Of a stretch of DNA of 5,304 nt, positions 1-5,304 are shown one piece after another. The stretch spans positions 1-5,304 of the forward strand of contig JBEKTJ010000323.1 of the NCBI GenBank assembly GCA_049516155.1, read 5' to 3'. The translations under genes were made by a program, and so were the position numbers. The stretch is from Bog-159 sp049516155. Its GTDB lineage: Bacteria; Acidobacteriota; Terriglobia; Bryobacterales; Bryobacteraceae. Under the pieces are notes generated by a model. That model saw only the letters and a program-made list of their open reading frames with translations, did not search any database and had not been told where the DNA came from. Within the stretch, counting starts at the first letter, position 1, and each line of letters starts with the position of its first letter.

Positions 1-1297
1 GTTGCGCCCTGCGCTGGAGTGGTTGGAGCGGCAAGGCGCACCGAGAGTTCTTGCAGGACCCTGTACCGCCCGCGCGTCCCTTCCGGTCTTCGTTCCCATA
101 AACGACGAAATATCCCGACAACGCGAATTGGTCATGAAGGAAAAGAGGCAGTTCCCGGAAGAGAGGCCGCGAAAGCCCCGGACATTTCCTTCGGCAACCC
201 TTGATCGCCCGGACGTGTACTTTGTGTGGGACGCGGCACCATCTGAAGAGGTTTTGAAGCGACTGGATCAGATCCTTCAGCGCACAAGTTCGCTTGGTCA
301 CTCCTCTTCCCTGATATCGGTCGAGATCGTCGACTTAATCGCGGAAGATCGGCTGACGGAATGGATGCCAAATTCACGAGAGGGTAATCGCATCCGAATT
401 CCGTACCCGGGGCGGCTAGAAGAGCTGGTGGCGCGGTACCGGCGATTTGAAGAAAGCGGTAACAAGATTCACCGTCCTTCGGGCGGCTTGACGACCCTGT
501 ACAGTCCGAAGAAGTCCGCCACGGAGCTTCCAGCGAAGAGCATTTTCGATCGGATGATCGTGTTGCGCCGCGACGTAGGGCCACGGGCGTCCTTGAGGTC
601 CGCACTTTCAATTACGACGGCGTTGCGCGGGGCCATCCTTGCCCACGCGCCGCAGCCAGTTCCGGAATATCTCAGCGGGCATGCGCCGAAGAGTACGCCA
701 GACAAGCCCGCGCGCAGCGAGCATGCCCACATCGCCGTAGTTCCGTTGCCATTCGTCGGAGCACCGCACGCGACGGGCGATGTGATCGGGGCAGCGGTTC
801 TGCTTCCCGATTGTCTGACGCGCCAGGAACGCGACATCTGCTGGCAGGTGGCGGGCTCCGTGGAAGAACTGAAGATGCCGTGGGGAAGGTGGGGCGTCTC
901 GCTCACCGACGCCGAAGAAGCCCGCCGCGCGCTTAGGCCGGGGACTTGGGAGTGTTCGCACACGGTCTGGTCCACGGTGACGCCGTTCGTGTTCGACCGG
1001 TTTCCTAAGGACCCTTACGGCGAGGAGGCAGAGAGGGTCGTCCGCGAAGCGTTTACCCGGGTCGGTCTGCCGGAGCCCTGCGAAATCGACCTGCATTACA
1101 ACGCTTGGCACGTCGGGGTCCCAAAAGCGTCTATGTTCCCCACCGCAGCCGCACGGCCGGGTAAACCGCAACGCTATCACTGCCATGTGCGCGTGCGGTT
1201 TGAAAGTGCAGTGGCCGGGCCAGTGATCGCCGGGGCGGGCCGTTACTATGGCTATGGGCTCTTTCGCGCGCTCTTTGATGGCGGGGCTGCTGGATGA
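1..1297 (+). CDS. csb2: Csb2 (Cas5-Cas6-type RAMP protein, GSU0054 family) of type I-G CRISPR-Cas, 5' partial
   Basis: Subunit of the type I-G Cascade complex. In this family it combines the Cas5 role (holding the crRNA 5' handle) with a Cas6-like region thought to cut pre-crRNA. The open frame runs from the window edge (first full codon at base 2) to TGA at 1295-1297, about 431 visible residues. The frame is open at the left edge, and the first visible residues (RPALEWLERQGAP, then SLPVFVPINDE at 26-36) look like a region some 50-70 residues into family members. The TTG at base 2 is therefore not taken as the start. Family-like blocks are HAHIAVVPLPFVGAPHATGD (241-260), SHTVWSTVTPFVFDRFPK (319-336) and RYHCHVRVRF (391-400). 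Near the C-terminus is a glycine-rich RAMP loop, GPVIAGAGRYYGYGLF (406-421). H241, H243, H392 and H394 are candidate RNA-cleavage residues (inference). The stop overlaps the cas3 start by 4 nt (ATGA). The family call is strong; the division of Cas5 and Cas6 roles rests on family knowledge. Confidence 0.88.
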   Translation, partial: LRPALEWLERQGAPRVLAGPCTARASLPVFVPINDEISRQRELVMKEKRQFPEERPRKPRTFPSATLDRPDVYFVWDAAPSEEVLKRLDQILQRTSSLGHSSSLISVEIVDLIAEDRLTEWMPNSREGNRIRIPYPGRLEELVARYRRFEESGNKIHRPSGGLTTLYSPKKSATELPAKSIFDRMIVLRRDVGPRASLRSALSITTALRGAILAHAPQPVPEYLSGHAPKSTPDKPARSEHAHIAVVPLPFVGAPHATGDVIGAAVLLPDCLTRQERDICWQVAGSVEELKMPWGRWGVSLTDAEEARRALRPGTWECSHTVWSTVTPFVFDRFPKDPYGEEAERVVREAFTRVGLPEPCEIDLHYNAWHVGVPKASMFPTAAARPGKPQRYHCHVRVRFESAVAGPVIAGAGRYYGYGLFRALFDGGAAG

Positions 1298-4131
1298 CTT
1301 TCGCTGAGTTCTTCCGCGCAATCTGGAATTACGAACCCTTCCCTTGGCAGGAGCTCTTGGCCGAGAAGGCGCTCCAGGGCGAATGGCCGCGTTCCGTCGG
1401 CCTGCCTACGGCGGCTGGGAAGACCGCTCTCATAGATACTGCCGTGTACGCTCTGGCTAAGGGCGCGCCTAACGCTGCGCGGCGGATCTTCTTTGTGGTT
1501 GACCGCCGCGTGATCGTAGACGAAGCGGCGGAGCGAGCGGAGAAGCTTGCTAACAGATTGCGGGACGCCCCGCCTGATTCGGAGCTTGGGCGTCTCGCAC
1601 AGAACCTGAGGGACCTAGGCGGAGACCAGCCTCTGATAACGGCGGTCCTACGGGGAGCCATACCGCGCGACGATTCCTGGAAGGATTCGCCCTTGCAACC
1701 CGCCGTAATCTGCTCGACCGTGGATCAAGTGGGGTCGAGCCTACTCTTTCGTTCCTACGGGACGAGCGAATACGGAAGACCGATTCGCGCTGGGCTGGTG
1801 GCCTATGACTCGCTCATCATTCTGGATGAGGCACATACGAGCCATGCGTTTGCCGAGACGCTGGAGTTGATTACCAGGTACCGTGGCTGGTCCGAACAGC
1901 CGCTCGATCTGCCGCTAACGGTGGTGGAGATGTCGGCCACGCCTCGCGGCGACGCGTTCCAAGAAACGCCGAAGGACCGCAAGAATGAGGTGCTGAAACG
2001 GCGCTGGGAAGCAGGCAAGAGAGCTCGGCTCGTTCTCGTTGCGAACGCACAGGAAGAAGCCGACGAGAGCGGGTTCACAGCGCTTGTGGAAGGCCTGGTG
2101 CGAGAGGCGCGTGCCATGCGGGGCGAACGCGGCGCGAAGGTTATCGGTGTGATCGCTAACCGCGTGTTGACGGCGCGTCGTGTGCACGCCGCGCTGAGCA
2201 CCGATGTGTGTTGCGAAAGTATTCTGCTGACAGGACGCAGTCGGGCATACGACCGCGACAGGATCTGGAGAGAATGGGGACCTCGGATCGAGTTGGGACG
2301 GCAAAGAGAACCTGACAGGCCAATTTTCGTAGTTGCGACGCAGTGCATTGAGGTCGGCGCGAACCTGGACTTTGACGCATTGGTGACGGAGATTGCGAGC
2401 TTGGATGCGCTGGAGCAGCGATTCGGCCGGTTGGACCGCGACGGCAAGTATTCTGCCAAACAGGGTGCGACTCACGCGGCGATTGTGGCACAAAAAGACC
2501 AGGCCGCCAAGAAGTACGAGGACCGAATATACGGCGGCGCAATAGCGACGACATGGGCGTGGCTAAACGAACGCCTGACCAAGAGCGTGCGGGCCGAGGG
2601 AGTGCCGGAAGAGGGCAAGAAGAAGCCGAAGACCCGGAAGATCAAGGAAGAGTTCGTGGAAATGGGCGTCCTCTCGCTGCGGAAAGCGCTAGCGGAGACT
2701 ACAGACCGTGAAGCGCTGATGATGCCCGCGAAGCGAGCACCAGTGCTGATGCCGGCGCACCTGGATTTGCTGAGTCAGACATCCCCCGAGCCCGCCGTGA
2801 GCCCCGACGCCTCCGTATTCTTGCACGGCCCAGAGACAGGACCGCCGGATGTACAAGTGGTCTGGCGGGCCGACATTGAAGGCGATCCGCAGAAGTGGCG
2901 GGACATCATATCGATTTGCCCGCCCAGCGCGGCCGAAAGTGTATCGCTCCCGGTCTGGGCGGTCCGAAGCTGGCTAGGAGACCAAGCGGCGGCGGATATT
3001 GGCGACGTAGAAGGAGCGGGCACCGGAAAGGAAAGGGTGAAAGGGTCCGCGCGGCCCGTCCTCGGGTGGGTCGGGCCGGACGAAAGCGAGCCACTGCTCA
3101 CGCTGCCGGCGATACGGCCCGGAATGACTATCATTGTGCCTTCGAGCTACGGCGGCTGCGACGAATGGGGTTGGAATCCAGCATCGACTGCGGGGGTTTA
3201 CGACGTTGGAGACGCGGTGAAATTGCTCATGCGCAGGCCGATGCTCCGATTGCATTCCCAACTGGCGAAGCAATGGAACTATGAGGTTCTCGCGGAACGG
3301 CTGAAGGCCTCCGAGGACAAACCAACTGCGCGGAACACTCTAGCGGAGGCTGGCGAGGGCTGCACCGGTTGGGTCCAAGAGGCCGTGAACATGTTGTGCC
3401 AATGCCCCCTTAGGGTTCTGAAATTGATTGACGACCCACAAGAGGACGGGTGGGCGGCGGTCGCCGGGAAGGCTGCGGTTGAACAGAACGATGTGCGGTC
3501 ATCATACAGCGCGGAGACCGCACTTGAAGTGCACCTAAAGGGCTGCAGGGAGTTAGCCAGCGGCTTCGCGCGGGATCTTGCGGCACCTGTCCGAGAGACG
3601 ATTGTCCGCGCAGCCGCGCTGCACGACATCGGAAAGGCGGACCCACGCTTTCAGGCGTGGCTCCGGGGCGGCAACCCTGTGAAGCCTAACGAACTGATTG
3701 CGAAATCGGGGAAGTCAGGTCAGAATTGGGCTGCAATCGAGCGCGCGCGCCGCCTAGCCGGGTATCCCAGAGGTGGTCGGCATGAACTCATGTCTATAGC
3801 GCTGATCCTTGAACACCGGGAAGAGTTTGCGGAAATAGATTTCGATCTTCTTCTGCATCTCATTGGAAGTCACCATGGGCGCTGCCGGCCATTCGCTCCA
3901 GTTGTGGAGGATACGGAACCCATAGACCTCCAGTATCGCGGCTGGAGTGGCAGGAGCAATCACAGACTCGAAGGCGTTGGATCGGGCGTGTGCGAACGGT
4001 TCTGGCAGCTTACCCGAAGGTACGGTTGGTATGGCCTGGCTTACCTGGAGAGCATGGTCCGCCTAGCGGATCAGCGGCGAAGCGAAGCGGAGCAGGAACA
4101 AGACGCGGGCGGAAAGGGCGCTCATGCATGA
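1294..4131 (+). CDS. cas3: Cas3 helicase-nuclease, type I-G form with C-terminal HD domain
   Basis: ATP-dependent 3'-5' DNA helicase and single-strand DNA nuclease, recruited by Cascade to unwind and degrade the target. 945 residues, complete. The superfamily 2 helicase comes first: Q-motif-like FPWQ (16-19), Walker A GLPTAAGKT (36-44), DEAH box LDEAH (177-181), motif III SATP (214-217), motif V-like ATQCIEVGANLDFD (348-361) and motif VI EQRFGRLDR (374-382). A lysine-rich stretch follows at about 434-452, then a poorly conserved middle region. The HD nuclease is at the C-terminus, about 735-935: H747 (EVHLKG), H777-D778 (LHDIGK), H830 (GRHE), H860-H861 (SHHGR) and D926 (RLAD). All expected metal ligands appear present, so the enzyme looks intact. 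Most type I Cas3 proteins have HD first; helicase-then-HD is characteristic of I-G. ATG at 1294 overlaps the csb2 stop by 4 nt, with only a weak G-rich ribosome site (GGCGGGG, 1280-1286), so coupling to csb2 translation is likely. Confidence 0.95.
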   Translation: MTFAEFFRAIWNYEPFPWQELLAEKALQGEWPRSVGLPTAAGKTALIDTAVYALAKGAPNAARRIFFVVDRRVIVDEAAERAEKLANRLRDAPPDSELGRLAQNLRDLGGDQPLITAVLRGAIPRDDSWKDSPLQPAVICSTVDQVGSSLLFRSYGTSEYGRPIRAGLVAYDSLIILDEAHTSHAFAETLELITRYRGWSEQPLDLPLTVVEMSATPRGDAFQETPKDRKNEVLKRRWEAGKRARLVLVANAQEEADESGFTALVEGLVREARAMRGERGAKVIGVIANRVLTARRVHAALSTDVCCESILLTGRSRAYDRDRIWREWGPRIELGRQREPDRPIFVVATQCIEVGANLDFDALVTEIASLDALEQRFGRLDRDGKYSAKQGATHAAIVAQKDQAAKKYEDRIYGGAIATTWAWLNERLTKSVRAEGVPEEGKKKPKTRKIKEEFVEMGVLSLRKALAETTDREALMMPAKRAPVLMPAHLDLLSQTSPEPAVSPDASVFLHGPETGPPDVQVVWRADIEGDPQKWRDIISICPPSAAESVSLPVWAVRSWLGDQAAADIGDVEGAGTGKERVKGSARPVLGWVGPDESEPLLTLPAIRPGMTIIVPSSYGGCDEWGWNPASTAGVYDVGDAVKLLMRRPMLRLHSQLAKQWNYEVLAERLKASEDKPTARNTLAEAGEGCTGWVQEAVNMLCQCPLRVLKLIDDPQEDGWAAVAGKAAVEQNDVRSSYSAETALEVHLKGCRELASGFARDLAAPVRETIVRAAALHDIGKADPRFQAWLRGGNPVKPNELIAKSGKSGQNWAAIERARRLAGYPRGGRHELMSIALILEHREEFAEIDFDLLLHLIGSHHGRCRPFAPVVEDTEPIDLQYRGWSGRSNHRLEGVGSGVCERFWQLTRRYGWYGLAYLESMVRLADQRRSEAEQEQDAGGKGAHA
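4111..4117 (+). promoter_or_regulatory. Ribosome binding site for the Cas8-like gene
   Basis: GGAAAGG lies 6 nt before the ATG at 4124, inside the last codons of cas3. It is the best Shine-Dalgarno match at any of the three gene junctions. It supports ATG 4124 as the start, giving an 8-nt overlap with cas3. Confidence 0.55.
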
Positions 4132-5032
4132 GATCGAATTGATCGGGTTGGATGGCTCAAATTTGCTTGCCTACCTCGCGGCGCTCGGGACGTTACGCGT
4201 ACTGACACTGGCTGGCTCGGGCGGCAATGTTCGAATGAGTTGGGTGGACCATCAGGGCTGGCATCCGGTCGTGCACCACAACATTGCGCGCAAGGCAGAG
4301 GAGTTGCTCGCGATACTAGAAAAGCGGATCTGCGGAGAGGAGTCGATCAACGCGGCCTGGAAAATTGGAGAGGATCTCACGCTGAGTTGCAGCGACTTCG
4401 GTGGGCACATGCGCGAGGCGGCTATGGCGGCCACAATCACACGTCGTGAAACCGTGGATTTCCTCTCGGCGTTCGGGTCCGACGTCTACGGCGCAGGCAG
4501 TAAGAAGGAGTTGATGTCCGACACAGAGTTCCGCACCATGAGCGGCGCTGGCCACCAGCACTTTCTGGGCTTCATGACGAAACTGGCGAAAGCAACTAAT
4601 TTCGGGCATCTGCGGCGGGCCTTGTTTCAAGAATGGGACTATGCGGACGACGGGCCCTCGCTACGTTGGGATCCAGCGGATTACAGGCCGCATGCTCTTC
4701 GGGCCGTCGATCCGTCGAAAGATCCGATTAAGACAATGCGCGGCGCGAACCGTCTCGCAATTGAAGCGCTACCGCTGTTCCCCACTGCTCCCCAGGCTAG
4801 GCGGATTCGGACGGTTGCCTTCAATGACGGCGACGCGGGCACTGGCATAACGTGGCCCATATGGGACGACCGCCTTGAACTGGGCACCGTAGCCTCTTTG
4901 CTCGCCGCCAGCGAGATACAGAACTCCGCCAGCGGGGATAGTTTGCGGCCGGGAATCAGGCAGATATTCCGAGCGGGACGGTTTACAGACGGAAAGTACC
5001 GGAATTTTCGCCCGGCGAAAGCGGCCCTCTGA
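4124..5032 (+). CDS. Type I-G CRISPR-associated protein, Cas8-like / GSU0052-like (role unsettled)
   Basis: 302 residues, complete, starting within the last 8 nt of cas3. The N-terminus IELIGLDGSNLLAYLAALG (4-22) followed by TLRVL is a pattern shared by type I-G-specific proteins that follow cas3 (GSU0052-like, sometimes labelled Cas8u2 or Cas3-extension) and, more loosely, by Csx17. Other family-like blocks are GAGHQHFLGFMTKL (141-154), LFQEWDYADDGPSLRWDP (167-184) and TMRGANRLAIEALPLFPT (204-221). The tail KYRNFRPAKAAL looks like a natural end. No nuclease, zinc-finger, membrane or signal motif was seen. Position suggests a Cascade large-subunit-type component or a partner of Cas3; both are inference. 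At 302 residues it is much shorter than Csx17 (about 700), so it may represent only part of a Cas8 function. Membership in the I-G operon is secure; the exact family name was recalled from memory and is less certain. Confidence 0.75.
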   Translation: MHEIELIGLDGSNLLAYLAALGTLRVLTLAGSGGNVRMSWVDHQGWHPVVHHNIARKAEELLAILEKRICGEESINAAWKIGEDLTLSCSDFGGHMREAAMAATITRRETVDFLSAFGSDVYGAGSKKELMSDTEFRTMSGAGHQHFLGFMTKLAKATNFGHLRRALFQEWDYADDGPSLRWDPADYRPHALRAVDPSKDPIKTMRGANRLAIEALPLFPTAPQARRIRTVAFNDGDAGTGITWPIWDDRLELGTVASLLAASEIQNSASGDSLRPGIRQIFRAGRFTDGKYRNFRPAKAAL

Positions 5033-5034
5033 AC

Positions 5035-5304
5035 ATGCGCACCTCCTACCTCATCTGCTACGACATCTCCGACGACAAACGCCTCCGCAAAGTCTTCCAA
5101 ACCATGCGCGGCTTCGGCGACCACCTCCAGTACTCCGTCTTCGAGTGCCAGCTAACCCCCGCCGACCTCGCCCGCTGCCGCGCCCAACTCGCCGCCATCA
5201 TCCACCACACCGAGGACCAGGTGCTCTTCGTCAACCTCGGTCCCGCCGAAGGGCGCGGCGACCGCGTCATCGCGGCACTCGGCAAACCCTACACGGCCCT
5301 CGAT
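5035..5304 (+). CDS. cas2: Cas2 CRISPR adaptation protein, 3' partial
   Basis: Small ferredoxin-fold protein that dimerises and bridges two Cas1 dimers in the spacer-integration complex. ATG at 5035 opens a frame with no stop before the window end: 90 residues, probably lacking only a short tail given that Cas2 is usually about 90-105 residues. The first strand MRTSYLICYDISDDKRLRKV (1-20) has the conserved Asp (D10) at its end and the typical D.kRLrkV helix start. FGDHLQYSVFEC (28-39) is the second-strand block and DQVLFVNLGP (61-70) the strand near the C-terminus. It resembles Cas2 of type I-G loci (GSU0058-like). The gene starts 2 nt after the preceding stop, with no clear Shine-Dalgarno sequence, so translation may be coupled. 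By hand count 69 of 90 codons end in C, against 32 of the last 90 codons of the gene before it: a sharp change. The companion cas1 or cas4-cas1 gene is not in this window. Confidence 0.93.
   Translation, partial: MRTSYLICYDISDDKRLRKVFQTMRGFGDHLQYSVFECQLTPADLARCRAQLAAIIHHTEDQVLFVNLGPAEGRGDRVIAALGKPYTALD

Noticed and set aside
2..4. TTG as a possible start codon for csb2
   Set aside because: The frame is open at the window edge and the first residues match an internal part of the family, so the real start should be upstream.
608..1321. 237-codon open frame on the minus strand opposite csb2
   Set aside because: It lies antisense to a well-supported Csb2 reading frame, its product is rich in Arg, Pro and Cys with no recognisable domain, and such frames are common in GC-rich DNA.
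1803..2493. Overlapping minus-strand open frames of 192-218 codons opposite the Cas3 helicase
   Set aside because: They are antisense to the conserved DEAH and motif III-VI region, the Ser/Arg-rich products match no known family, and no ribosome site or operon context supports them.
2895..3284. 129-codon + strand frame inside cas3
   Set aside because: It is an out-of-frame, Arg/Gly-rich shadow of the cas3 middle region, with no domain and no independent start signal.
5058..5285. 75-codon minus-strand frame over cas2
   Set aside because: It is antisense to a clear Cas2 reading frame; the strong C bias at cas2 third positions removes stops on the opposite strand.
1..5304. CRISPR repeats, insertion-sequence ends, tRNA genes or terminators
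   Set aside because: None was seen on reading. Coding sequence covers nearly every base and no spaced direct repeat or hairpin followed by a T-run was noticed; the array presumably lies outside the window.

Overview
The window holds part of a type I CRISPR-Cas operon, best matched to subtype I-G (formerly I-U, the Geobacter GSU0051-GSU0058 type). All four genes are on the + strand and essentially touch one another. The DNA is GC-rich with no sizeable non-coding stretch. This would fit a GC-rich soil or sediment bacterium (Acidobacteria, Deltaproteobacteria/Desulfobacterota or Planctomycetes type), but the sequence alone does not fix the taxon.

Layout: (1) 1-1297, the 3' part of csb2, a Cas5-Cas6-type RAMP protein whose N-terminus lies upstream of the window. 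(2) 1294-4131, a complete cas3 with the helicase first and the HD nuclease at the C-terminus, the domain order typical of I-G. (3) 4124-5032, a 302-residue protein that begins with a GLDGSN..AYLAALG.LR motif. It belongs to the I-G-associated Cas8-like/GSU0052-like proteins and its exact role is unsettled. (4) 5035 to the end, the first 90 codons of cas2, which runs off the right edge.

Working model: Csb2 and a Cas7 protein (Csb1, expected upstream but not seen) build the crRNA-bound Cascade complex. Csb2 probably also processes the pre-crRNA. The Cas8-like protein may be a large-subunit component or a partner of Cas3. Cas3 unwinds and degrades the target DNA. Cas2 belongs to the spacer-acquisition module. 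Junctions are a 4-nt overlap (csb2/cas3), an 8-nt overlap (cas3/Cas8-like) and a 2-nt gap (Cas8-like/cas2), so co-transcription and translational coupling are likely.

The most notable points are a sharp change of codon use exactly at the cas2 start, and the absence of a cas4-cas1 gene between the effector genes and cas2. Together they suggest that the effector and adaptation modules have different histories. No CRISPR repeat, tRNA, rRNA, insertion sequence, terminator or clear promoter is visible in the window.
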